Notes under the pieces: generated by a model | What the model saw: the letters and a program-made list of their open reading frames with translations, nothing else | What the model was told of the DNA's origin: nothing | Database searches by the model: none | Translations under genes and position numbers: made by a program | Source of the DNA: Desulfobacterales bacterium | Lineage (GTDB): Bacteria; Desulfobacterota; Desulfobacteria; Desulfobacterales; SpSt-501 | Assembly: GCA_030834695.1 (NCBI GenBank) | Contig: JAUQXK010000097.1 | Location: 88,823-152,822 of the forward strand | Direction: 5' to 3' | Length of the DNA: 64,000 nucleotides | Shown: in pieces, positions 17,418-24,840 of the stretch | How the letters are laid out: every line of letters starts with the position of its first letter | Numbering within the stretch: position 1 is the first letter of the stretch

Positions 17418-17957
17418 CTATTGTTGATCGTTGATGTCACACGTGTTGACCGCCGGCGTGGGTGGATTTTTCAAATCACGCAGGATGCGAACCATATCGA
17501 TGAGCAACTGGATCGTGACCAGCCCTGTGGCGATAGGTATCATGACCTTGGCCGGATACATGGGCACCCCCACGTTCCCCCCCGTATGCTCCCCGATTTT
17601 GACGCTGTGGATCGCCAGGGGAACACTGAGCCACGTCAGAAGCCCGAAAAGGAAGATCCCGCAGGGAGGGGTCAGCAGTTGCAGAAAGACCCGTGCTTTG
17701 GGGCCGAAACGATTAACCAGGATATCGATGACGATGTGGCGCTTCTTGATCTGAACGCTCAGCAGAAAAGCACAGACCGAAATGGGCATGATCGACATGA
17801 TCAATTCGGTGGCGCCGGGAAACGGCAGCTTCAGCAGCTTGTCGGCCACCACGTCTGCGATGGTCACCACCAGCATCAAGAACAGGACAAAGGCCCCGAT
17901 GACGCTCATGCCCCAGGCAATTCGGTCCATTATCTTATCTATCATCTTATCGATCAT
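17418..17957 (-). CDS. dctQ: TRAP transporter small permease subunit
   Basis: The 179-residue protein has four predicted transmembrane helices and the DctQ-type pattern LLSVQIKKRHIVIDILVNRFGPKARVFLQLL. The N-terminus repeats MIDKMIDKIMDRI, with several in-frame ATGs. The first ATG (17957) has AGAGGG 9 bases upstream and is used here. It precedes dctM by 11 bp. It is separated from the binding-protein gene by a terminator-like hairpin. Confidence 0.9.
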   Translation of the reverse strand: MIDKMIDKIMDRIAWGMSVIGAFVLFLMLVVTIADVVADKLLKLPFPGATELIMSIMPISVCAFLLSVQIKKRHIVIDILVNRFGPKARVFLQLLTPPCGIFLFGLLTWLSVPLAIHSVKIGEHTGGNVGVPMYPAKVMIPIATGLVTIQLLIDMVRILRDLKNPPTPAVNTCDINDQQ

Positions 17958-18044
17958 GAATAGTGTCCCTCTTCAGCTCTCGGAGTCCGGGTGTCAGCGC
18001 GGGGCCGCAGCCGGTATCCAATAAGCTGCAACGTCACGACATCA

Positions 18045-18098
18045 GCAAAAGAAAAACAGCGGCCGGCGATTTCTATATAGTTTCAAAACGCCGGCCGC
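18045..18098 (-). terminator. Hairpin with T-tract between dctP and dctQ
   Basis: On the minus strand a perfect 10-bp GC stem (18098-18089 with 18068-18059, gcggccggcg) and a 20-base loop is followed by TGTTTTTCTTTT. It begins about 20 bases after the dctP stop. A partial terminator or 3' stabiliser here would give more binding protein than permease. Confidence 0.8.
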
Positions 18099-18118
18099 AG
18101 ATTCTCTTTCTTGATCTT

Positions 18119-19159
18119 CTATTTTTTTCGAACGCGGCCGATGGCCTGGTCCCAAAGTTTAATGATGTCCTCGGCCTCCTGGCCCATGCCTTTTTTAGCC
18201 ATATCATCCTTCCACTGGCTACGGATGTCGGGGAGGCTGTCGATCCATTTCTGGCGGTCGGGGAACGGGATCAGGGTGATGCCTTGGGCTGTCGCTTCCT
18301 TGATGGCGGCGGCTTCGTAGTCGATGGTGAGCTGTTTGCCTTTTGCGGGCATCTCCTGCATGACCTGCTCGAACACCTGCTTGACGTCGTCGGGCAGTTT
18401 CTTCCAGCGTTCCAGGTTCATGATGCACATGGGTCCGGTGTTGACCCCCAGGTCCACCATGGTGATGTTCTTGGCCACCTCGTTGACCTTCGTCGCCAGG
18501 CCCATCTGCACCGAGAAGAAAGCGCCGTCGGTCATGTGCTTCTGCATGGCTTCGAACCAGTCGGCCTGCGTCAGGGTCATGCCGACTGCGCCGACCGCCT
18601 CATACCGCCGGGGCATATAGGGGCCCCAGGACCGGATCTTCTTGCCCTTGAGATCCTCAACGGTCTTGATCTGCTGCCAAGTCCAGAGCTGGTACTTGGG
18701 CAGGACTTGAACGTACATCAGCTTCATGTTCTGCTTTTCAAGCTCCTTTGGGATGGGTCCCTGCCAGTAAATGGTTTTTGCGACTTCGAACGCCTCCTCG
18801 TTGGTCCAGTTGACGAACCAAATCTGGTTGCCGCACTGGGCCAGGGGGAAGCGCGCGGGATAGTAGCCGGGCACCAGAATGGACATATCGATCCCGCCCG
18901 AGCTGACCAGGTCCGGCAGGTCGCTGGTCTTGCCAAGGCTTTCCGACCAGAAAATCTTGATTTTGACCTTCCCGTTGGTACGCTTTTCGATCTCGTCGGC
19001 GAACCATATCTCCCAGGATGTCAGGGTGGTCAGTTTCTCCGTAAACGGATGCCCCAAATTCAAGGTGATGTCGGCAGCTCTGGCCGGCGATGCGGCCAGC
19101 GAGAGCATCAGACACAGACACAATGCCGCCGACCATGAAACCACTGTCTTGCTTCTCAT
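18119..19159 (-). CDS. dctP: TRAP transporter solute-binding protein
   Basis: The 346-residue periplasmic binding protein has a signal peptide (MRSKTVVSWSAALCLCLMLSLAASPARA, cleavage after ARA) and the DctP fold. It includes NLGHPFTEKLTTLTSWEIWFADEIEKRTNGKVKIKIFWSESLGK, the LKGKKIRSWGPYMPRRYEAVGAVGMTLTQADWFEAMQKHMTDG region with the carboxylate-binding Arg, and FSVQMGLATKVNEVAKNI. The ATG at 19159 is chosen over an upstream frame start at 19201 because AAGGAGG lies just before it and the signal peptide starts there. It lies downstream of the GntR regulator gene. Confidence 0.92.
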   Translation of the reverse strand: MRSKTVVSWSAALCLCLMLSLAASPARAADITLNLGHPFTEKLTTLTSWEIWFADEIEKRTNGKVKIKIFWSESLGKTSDLPDLVSSGGIDMSILVPGYYPARFPLAQCGNQIWFVNWTNEEAFEVAKTIYWQGPIPKELEKQNMKLMYVQVLPKYQLWTWQQIKTVEDLKGKKIRSWGPYMPRRYEAVGAVGMTLTQADWFEAMQKHMTDGAFFSVQMGLATKVNEVAKNITMVDLGVNTGPMCIMNLERWKKLPDDVKQVFEQVMQEMPAKGKQLTIDYEAAAIKEATAQGITLIPFPDRQKWIDSLPDIRSQWKDDMAKKGMGQEAEDIIKLWDQAIGRVRKK

Positions 19160-19254
19160 GATGATTCCTCCTTGTGGTGTGGATTGCCGATGGTTGCCCA
19201 ACGAACAGCCGATTCGTCTCCGGTCACCAGGGTGTCGTCACTTCGCCCTTATCT

Positions 19255-20040
19255 TCATTCCGCTTGCTTGCGGCTTCCGGGCTTCGCTTTTTCTTCTTCA
19301 CCGGGTCGGCGAGCAACCGATGATGCGCTGGTACCGAAAAGCCTCTCCAACGCCTCGTCAATGTGGTTTCGCACCAAGAGCTCCAGTTCCTGCGGGTCAG
19401 ACCCTTCCTTTTCAAATAGCTCCAAAATCTGTTCATGAACGTCCAAGGCCATTTGAAAATCGAGCTTCTGATAACGATAGGACACAAAATACCAGAGCCG
19501 GTGCATGCGCAATTTCTGCAGGATTTCGATCAACAGTCGGTTGTCACAGGCATCAATGAAAATATCATGGAACAGTTGATGGTTTTGCCGATAGGCCTCG
19601 CGGTCTTGGCTGCGCCCGGCCCGTTTCATCGCCTCCAGGGCGGTCCGCATGGTCGCCAAGTCCTGGGGGTTTAATCTTCCATAGGCCAGCCGAGCCGCCA
19701 GCCCCTCCAGGTTGCCGCGCACGGGAAAGTTCTCCTGAACGTCGCGGGCGGTGATCTCTTTTACAAACGCTCCTCGGCGAGGCAGAATGACCACCAAGCC
19801 CTTTTTCTCCAGATCGCGAAAGGCTTCCCGCAACGGCGAACGGCTGACCCCCAGTTCCTGCTGCAGGTCCATCTCCAGCAACTGGGTGCCGGGTTCGAGA
19901 TCCCCATCCAGGATCGACTCCGTCAGAACCCTTGAAATCTGGTCGGTGAGCACCTGCGGGCTGAACCCCCGCGTGATGAACCTTGCACCCGTCCCTTTAA
20001 GGGATTTCTCTTTGGGATCAGCTTGACGATCCGTCGGCAT
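19255..20040 (-). CDS. GntR-family regulator (FCD ligand domain)
   Basis: The 261-residue regulator has an N-terminal winged helix (about residues 28-95: ILDGDLEPGTQLLEMDLQQELGVSRSPLREAFRDLEKKGLV) and a C-terminal all-helical FCD domain with metal/ligand residues (about 105-240: HQLFHDIFIDACDN, HEQILELFEKEG). FCD regulators usually sense organic acids. It is the first gene of the run leading into the TRAP and catabolic genes, 95 bp before dctP, so control of that cluster by the imported acid is a reasonable inference. The C-terminal tail after residue 240 is charged and probably disordered. Confidence 0.9.
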   Translation of the reverse strand: MPTDRQADPKEKSLKGTGARFITRGFSPQVLTDQISRVLTESILDGDLEPGTQLLEMDLQQELGVSRSPLREAFRDLEKKGLVVILPRRGAFVKEITARDVQENFPVRGNLEGLAARLAYGRLNPQDLATMRTALEAMKRAGRSQDREAYRQNHQLFHDIFIDACDNRLLIEILQKLRMHRLWYFVSYRYQKLDFQMALDVHEQILELFEKEGSDPQELELLVRNHIDEALERLFGTSASSVARRPGEEEKAKPGSRKQAE

Positions 20041-20131
20041 GGCAGACCCGCCTTCCTTCCAGAAACGACCTGCGGCTCCCTCCCGGGCCTCGCAGGTTGT
20101 GCGCGACCGGCCAATACCCGTCCGGTCGCAT

Positions 20132-20185
20132 TTCGATAGTATAGGTTGTCGCTTTCCGCTTCGCGATTGTCGAAAATCTATCGAA
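20132..20185. promoter_or_regulatory. Dyad ttcgatag/ctatcgaa upstream of the GntR gene
   Basis: An 8-bp inverted repeat (20132-20139 and 20178-20185) lies about 95 bp upstream of the GntR start, in the 286-bp gap 20041-20326. The 38-base spacing is longer than one regulator footprint, so it may be two half-operators or a hairpin. No good sigma70 box pair was seen here. Confidence 0.35.
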
Positions 20186-20246
20186 TCAGTCGGGATGTCA
20201 ACAGAAAAATGTTCACCGCTCTGCGGTCAGCAACGAAAGGCGATCG

Positions 20247-20266
20247 TTATTATCCCGGCAATAAAA
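20247..20266. repeat. Palindromic motif related to the ends of the 902-1222 element
   Basis: The sequence ttattatcccggcaataaaa is an imperfect palindrome and matches the tips of the inverted-repeat element at 902-919 and 1205-1222 at nearly every base. It stands alone in the gap between the GntR gene and the keto-acid cleavage enzyme gene. Confidence 0.5.
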
Positions 20267-20326
20267 TTTAGGTCTAATTCGCGCATGTCATCAATCGACG
20301 CAGCGCGGTTTCGCAGAGACGATAAG

Positions 20327-21145
20327 TTAACGCGCTTTCAAGTGCATGATTCGCCGGGCCTCGTCCGGAGTGGCCACCGGCCGGCCGAACTCGGCCGCCA
20401 TCTTCACCATCCGTTCGACAAAGCGTTCGTTCGGGGCGAGTTCACCCTTGCGGAAGTAGATGTTGTCCTCCAGGCCGATGCGCACGTGCCCGCCCATCAG
20501 GATCGCATGGGTGTTCACGACCAGCTGGGCCGGCCCGATGCCGGCCACGGTCCAAGTGGAACCGGCCGGGATGCTGTTCTTGAGATGCACCAGGTTTTCG
20601 ATCGTGGCGGGAATGGCACCCTTGAGCCCCATGACGAAATCGAAGTGCAGCGGCGGATCGGCCAGCCCCTTCTCCGCCAGTTCCACCGCGTTGCGGATCA
20701 TGCTGACGTCAAAGATCTCCATCTCCGGTTTGATGCCGTGCGTTTTCATGTCCTGTGCCAGGCGTTCGATGAGCTCGGGACTGTTGGCATAAACCGAGTC
20801 CGGGAAGTTGACCGATCCGGTGGTCAGGCTCGCCATCTCGGGCTTGAGCGTAAGCCGGTCGCTCCGCTGCTCATAGGCCATGCCGGCCCGTCCGCCGGTT
20901 GAAATTTGAATGATGAGCCCCGTGCGTTCCTTGAGTCCCGCGTGGATTTCTTTGAAAATGGAAAAATCCGTAGATGGGGACTCATCCTGCGGATGGCGGG
21001 CGTGAACGTGGATGACGGCCGCGCCGGCTTGTTCGCAGCGGATGCCGGACTCCACGATTTCAGCCGGGCGGATCGGGACATGGGGCGTTTTTTTCTTGGT
21101 GGGCAATGATCCGGTGACCGCGGCGGTGATGATGAGCTTTTCCAT
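20327..21145 (-). CDS. Beta-keto acid cleavage enzyme (BKACE, DUF849 family)
   Basis: The 272-residue TIM-barrel protein of the 3-keto-5-aminohexanoate cleavage enzyme family would condense a beta-keto acid with acetyl-CoA, giving acetoacetate and a new CoA ester. Motifs are IITAAVTGSLPTKKKTPHVPIRPAEIVESGIRCEQAGAAVIHVHAR with the zinc-ligand His pair, ISTGG, EMEIFDVSMI with the conserved Glu, and GGHVRIGLEDNIY. The family has many specificities, so the keto acid is unknown. It has its own promoter at 21178-21206 and is divergent from the Liv transporter genes, which may supply its substrate. Confidence 0.9.
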   Translation of the reverse strand: MEKLIITAAVTGSLPTKKKTPHVPIRPAEIVESGIRCEQAGAAVIHVHARHPQDESPSTDFSIFKEIHAGLKERTGLIIQISTGGRAGMAYEQRSDRLTLKPEMASLTTGSVNFPDSVYANSPELIERLAQDMKTHGIKPEMEIFDVSMIRNAVELAEKGLADPPLHFDFVMGLKGAIPATIENLVHLKNSIPAGSTWTVAGIGPAQLVVNTHAILMGGHVRIGLEDNIYFRKGELAPNERFVERMVKMAAEFGRPVATPDEARRIMHLKAR

Positions 21146-21177
21146 TGCGACCTCGCTTATCGGTGGATGATGCCTGC

Positions 21178-21228
21178 CTTATAGGCAAGATCCCTCAGTG
21201 CGTCAATGCCCTGCATAAGGCATTGACA
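21178..21228. promoter_or_regulatory. Divergent promoter region with palindrome between BKACE and livK-like genes
   Basis: On the minus strand a -35 TTGACG (21206-21201) and a -10 TATAAG (21183-21178) are exactly 17 bases apart, about 33 bases upstream of the BKACE start. A perfect inverted repeat tcaatgcc/ggcattga (21203-21210, 21219-21226) covers that -35 and also creates a TTGACA (21223-21228) pointing the other way. No good -10 follows the plus-strand box at normal spacing, so only the minus promoter is well supported. The palindrome is a likely operator. Confidence 0.7.
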
Positions 21229-21334
21229 TCATCGCTGAAATTGGGCACAGTATCACACTTTTTTGGATGACCTGACCGCCGCCGGAACCCGGCGGCACAA
21301 CACGACTCGCATATCATAAAAAAGGAGGCTGCTC

Positions 21335-22513
21335 ATGAAATGCAAACGCAGAATCACCGCTGTCGCCGTTGCCTTGCTGCTGCTCTGCGGAAGCGCCTGG
21401 GCCCAGGACACGATCAAAATCGGAGTGGTCGGCCCGCGTACCGGACCCGCCGCCGCCACGGGCGCGGCGTTTGAGGAAGGCATCAAGCTCGCCACGGAGT
21501 ACGTCAATTCCAAGGGCGGTGTGATGGGCAAGAAGCTGGAGATCGTCTTCGAGGACACCGCCGGCGCCCCGGATAAGGCCGCCTCCGGCTTCGAGCGCCT
21601 GGTCACGCGCGACAAGGTCGTGATGGTGTTGGGCGAAAGCCATTCGTCATCGGCCCTGGCTGAGATAGAAGTCGCCAACCGGATGAAGATCCCCTTCATC
21701 GTGGTGGAGGCCTGGGCGGATGAAATCACCTCCAAGAATTACCGTTATGTCTTTCGGGCCGGCCCATCCAACTCCGGCGTCGTAAGCAAGACCATCGCCA
21801 AATGGGTCGTCCATGAAAAGTTCAAGAGGGCCTTCATCGTCGCGGAGAATACCGACTGGGGCATCGGCATCGGCAAGCTGACCGAAAACGCCATTGCCAA
21901 GGCCGGCGTCCCGTCCGAATCCATGATCACCGAGCGCAACAGCCAGGATCATTACGTCGAACTGACCAAGATCAAAGCCTTCAAACCGGATGTGGTGCTC
22001 GCCTACATCTACGGCGTGGGGCTGCACTACTTCGTGGCCCAGGCCGGCGAAACCGGCGTGAGCAGCAAGGCCGTCACGCTCGACGGCGCCGGCCCGCCCA
22101 GCCTTTGGCCGGACTATTGGAAAAACGTCGGCGACTACGGCGACCTGGAATGCTTCGTATCCTCGATGCACGAGAAGGTGGAATTGACCGACTTGGCTAA
22201 GCACTACCGCGAAGCCTACACCAAAGCCTTCGGCAAGGCGCCGACCGACTATAAGTCACGCTCCATTTTCGACGGCATCCTGATCGCGGCCGATGCCGTC
22301 AGCCGCGCCAAGGCGACCGATGCCGATAAGCTGGTGGACGCCCTGGAAAAAACGAACCTCAAGACCACCCGCGGCATGGCCAAATTCAGCCTTGAGAAGG
22401 GCGGGGCCGAATACCATCAATGGGAGCCCCCCATGCTGGTCATCCAATGGCAGAACAAACAGCAGGTCGTCCTGTACCCGCCGGAGGCCGCCACCGGAAA
22501 AATCAAGCACTAA
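21335..22513 (+). CDS. livK: Branched-chain-amino-acid-type ABC transporter substrate-binding protein
   Basis: The 392-residue periplasmic protein has a signal peptide (MKCKRRITAVAVALLLLCGSAWA) and a type I periplasmic binding fold: TIKIGVVGPRTGPAAATGAAFEEGIKLATEYVNSKGGVMGKKLEIVFEDTAG, then LVTRDKVVMVLGESHSSSALA. Binding proteins of this group carry branched-chain amino acids, aromatic acids, amides or short acids, so the ligand is not fixed. An AAAGGAGG site precedes the ATG. It heads the set livK-H-M-G-F and is followed by a hairpin that may limit read-through to the permease genes. Confidence 0.9.
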   Translation: MKCKRRITAVAVALLLLCGSAWAQDTIKIGVVGPRTGPAAATGAAFEEGIKLATEYVNSKGGVMGKKLEIVFEDTAGAPDKAASGFERLVTRDKVVMVLGESHSSSALAEIEVANRMKIPFIVVEAWADEITSKNYRYVFRAGPSNSGVVSKTIAKWVVHEKFKRAFIVAENTDWGIGIGKLTENAIAKAGVPSESMITERNSQDHYVELTKIKAFKPDVVLAYIYGVGLHYFVAQAGETGVSSKAVTLDGAGPPSLWPDYWKNVGDYGDLECFVSSMHEKVELTDLAKHYREAYTKAFGKAPTDYKSRSIFDGILIAADAVSRAKATDADKLVDALEKTNLKTTRGMAKFSLEKGGAEYHQWEPPMLVIQWQNKQQVVLYPPEAATGKIKH

Positions 22514-22561
22514 GAAGAGGGTTCCGTGCGGAGCTTTTTCCTTTGAGTCCAGTTTAGTGGG

Positions 22562-22606
22562 GGCCGGGCGGAAGACATTCGAAGCGTCTTCCGCCCGGCC
22601 TTTGTT
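22562..22606 (+). terminator. Intercistronic terminator-like hairpin after livK
   Basis: A perfect 15-bp stem (22562-22576 with 22586-22600, ggccgggcggaagac) has a 9-base loop and is followed by TTTGTTC. It lies about 50 bases after the livK stop and 150 bases before livH. Confidence 0.8.
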
Positions 22607-22712
22607 CAGTCCAGAAACTCCAGCCGTTGGATGGTGAGGGAAAACGAGAGGGTGGGGAAAACGGTTATCGGAGGGCGGTGACGGACCCTGCGCTCACGAT
22701 TTTCACATAATT

Positions 22713-22746
22713 GAAATTTCCATGGCCGGAAGACCATGAAAATTTC
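22713..22746 (+). promoter_or_regulatory. Hairpin just upstream of the livH ribosome site
   Basis: The bases gaaatttccatgg (22713-22725) pair with ccatgaaaatttc (22734-22746) with one mismatch around an 8-base loop. The stem ends 12 bases before the livH ATG and abuts its AGGA, so it could affect translation. This is structural only, with no known family. Confidence 0.45.
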
Positions 22747-22758
22747 AGGAATCAAACC

Positions 22759-23616
22759 ATGCTTGCCATTTCAGTCATGAACGGCCTCGTGATCGGGGTC
22801 ATCTACGCCTTGGCGGCCCTGGGCGTGTCCCTGGTGGTCGGCATCATGAATGTGGTCAACTTCGCTCACGGCGAATTATACATTCTGGCCGGCTATTTCA
22901 GCTATCTCTTTGCCTCCGCGCTGGGGATGAATTTCATCGCTGCCATGCTGATCGCCCTCGCGCTGGTTTTTCTGCTGGGCATCGTCATCGAGGTCACACT
23001 CATCCGCCCCACCTACGGCAACGACATGTACTCGCTCATCCTGACCTTCATTCTTTCGATCGTGCTGCAGAACGCCTATCTGCTGATCTTCGGGCCCTAT
23101 CCCAACAAGCCACCCCTGTGGGTGAAGGGCGCCGCCGATGTCTTCGGGCTTTTTTTATACGGCAACCAGCGTCTGGCGGCCCTCATCGCAGGGGTCGCCG
23201 TAATCGCGGTCGTTTTCTTCATCATCAAGAAGACCTGGTTCGGCCGGATCATTCGCGCCACCAGCCAGGACCGGGAGATGGCCGAGCTGAACGGGGTGGA
23301 CACCACTCGGCTCAACATGTTGAGTTTCGGCCTGGGCTGCGCCCTGGCGGCCGCAGCCGGTGTGATCCTAACCCCGGTGTTCCCGGTGACTCCCACGGCC
23401 GGCGTGCCGGTGGCGCTGACCGCCTTCGTGGTGGTGGTCCTGGGAGGCATGGGGTCCATGTGGGGCTGCGTGGTGGGCGGCCTGCTCTTGGGTCTGGTGG
23501 AAAACTTGGGCGCCGCTTTCATCTCCACAGGCTACAAGAACGTCTTCGGTTTCATCATCTTGATCCTGGTGCTGCTGATCCGGCCTTCCGGGCTGTTCGG
23601 GCGAGCCAAGGTTTAA
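22759..23616 (+). CDS. livH: Liv-type ABC transporter permease 1
   Basis: The 285-residue inner-membrane permease has about eight helices and the LivH pattern NGLVIGVIYALAALGVSLVVGIMNVVNFAHGELYILAGYFSYL near the start, with GRIIRATSQDREMAELNGVDTTRLNMLSFGLG as the cytoplasmic coupling loop. The ATG at 22759 follows AGGA by 8 bases and matches the usual start. An earlier in-frame TTG at 22711 lies inside the upstream hairpin. It works with LivM, LivG and LivF encoded downstream. Confidence 0.92.
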   Translation: MLAISVMNGLVIGVIYALAALGVSLVVGIMNVVNFAHGELYILAGYFSYLFASALGMNFIAAMLIALALVFLLGIVIEVTLIRPTYGNDMYSLILTFILSIVLQNAYLLIFGPYPNKPPLWVKGAADVFGLFLYGNQRLAALIAGVAVIAVVFFIIKKTWFGRIIRATSQDREMAELNGVDTTRLNMLSFGLGCALAAAAGVILTPVFPVTPTAGVPVALTAFVVVVLGGMGSMWGCVVGGLLLGLVENLGAAFISTGYKNVFGFIILILVLLIRPSGLFGRAKV

Positions 23617-23623
23617 GAATCTA

Positions 23624-23794
23624 CTCAGGTAATGGGGCTTCAAGAGTTCAGGGTTCAGGGAATCTGGGAAGACAGACGCCGTCATTCCGGCCCCCCGCCC
23701 GGGAGAATCGGGCCGACGGCGGTCAGACCGGGGCAACTGTTTTTTTTCTGAACCCCGAACCCTTGTTCCTTTCCCTTGAAGCTTAAAACCTGAG
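23624..23794. repeat. Nested inverted repeats with GTTCAGG/CCTGAAC units between livH and livM
   Basis: Almost the whole 204-bp gap forms one dyad. The outer pair is ctcaggt/acctgag (23624-23630, 23788-23794), the next pair gcttcaag/cttgaagc (23637-23644, 23775-23782), and the inner pair gttcagggttcaggg (23645-23659) faces ctgaaccccgaaccc (23749-23763). The heptamer-like gttcagg units recur at 39889-39942 and 41787-41820. No coding frame or terminator with a clear T-tract was found here, apart from an eight-T run at 23740-23747. Confidence 0.7.
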
Positions 23795-23820
23795 CAGGCA
23801 CGAGATAAAAGGGCTATCTA

Positions 23821-24777
23821 ATGACGGGGAAAAAAGCGCTTTTGATTTCAATGCTGATCCTGGCGGGCATGTGCGTGTTGCCGCTGGGGCTCGGTATCTA
23901 CCCCCAGCACGTGCTCATCGTCAGCCTGTTCTACGTGATGATGGCCTCCAGCTGGAACCTGCTGGCGGGCTACACCGGACAGGTGTCCTTCGGCCATGCC
24001 GCCATGGCGGGGATCGGGGCTTACGCCTCCGGCATCCTGGCGGCCAAGGCGGGGATCAACCCTTGGATCGGGATTTGCCTCGGGACCGTTTTGGCGGCGC
24101 TGATCGGTCTCGGGCTGGGGGCGCTGTGCCTCAAGATGGGCGGCATCTACCTGTCGCTCACCACGCTGGCCTTTTCACAGATCCTGCACATCATCATTGT
24201 CAACGAGTACGACCTCACCCGCGGCACCATGGGGCTTCAAGTGCCGTCGCTTATGGCCGAGTATGACAAGCTGGTGTATTACTACATCATGCTGGCGGCC
24301 GCGGTCCTGATCCTATCCATCCTGTACCGCATGATTCATTCCAATCTGGGGCTTAATTTCCGGGCAGTGCAGAACGATGAACTGGCCGCCAAGTCGCTGG
24401 GCGTCAGGGTGTTGCAGGTGCGTGTGCTGGCCTTCACCGTGGCAAGCGCCATGGCGGGATTCGCCGGCGGCCTCTACGGCCACTACCTGTTGTTGGTCAC
24501 CCCGGAGATCCCCTCGCTCGACTTGCAATTCTACGTCCTGGCCATGACCGTGATCGGCGGCATGGGCTCCTTCATCGGCCCGATCATCGGCGCGTTTGCC
24601 CTGAACATTCTGGCGGAAAAAATCCGCGACTACGGCGAGTACCATGTGCTGGTGTTCGGGCTGATCGCGCTGGTCGTGGCACGATTTGCCCCGAACGGCC
24701 TGCTCGGGCTCTGGAAAAAATTCAAACCGATCAAGCCTATCCAAGCAGTTAAGCAGAAAGCTTTTCCGACCCCCTGA
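23821..24777 (+). CDS. livM: Liv-type ABC transporter permease 2
   Basis: The 318-residue permease has about eight to ten helices and LivM signatures: SLFYVMMASSWNLLAGYTGQVSFGHAAMAGIGAYASGIL, LKMGGIYLSLTTLAFSQI, NLGLNFRAVQNDELAAKSLGVRVLQVRVLAFTVASAMAGFAGGLYGHYL and VIGGMGSFIGPIIGAFAL. The ATG follows AAGGGC. It forms the membrane channel with LivH. The spacing of 204 bp from livH is unusual for this operon and is filled by the nested repeat. Confidence 0.92.
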   Translation: MTGKKALLISMLILAGMCVLPLGLGIYPQHVLIVSLFYVMMASSWNLLAGYTGQVSFGHAAMAGIGAYASGILAAKAGINPWIGICLGTVLAALIGLGLGALCLKMGGIYLSLTTLAFSQILHIIIVNEYDLTRGTMGLQVPSLMAEYDKLVYYYIMLAAAVLILSILYRMIHSNLGLNFRAVQNDELAAKSLGVRVLQVRVLAFTVASAMAGFAGGLYGHYLLLVTPEIPSLDLQFYVLAMTVIGGMGSFIGPIIGAFALNILAEKIRDYGEYHVLVFGLIALVVARFAPNGLLGLWKKFKPIKPIQAVKQKAFPTP

Positions 24778-24840
24778 AATAATTGACCCCCGAGAAAATT
24801 AAACTTTGGCAAGCAACTCTGCCAGTTAGGAACCAAGGAA

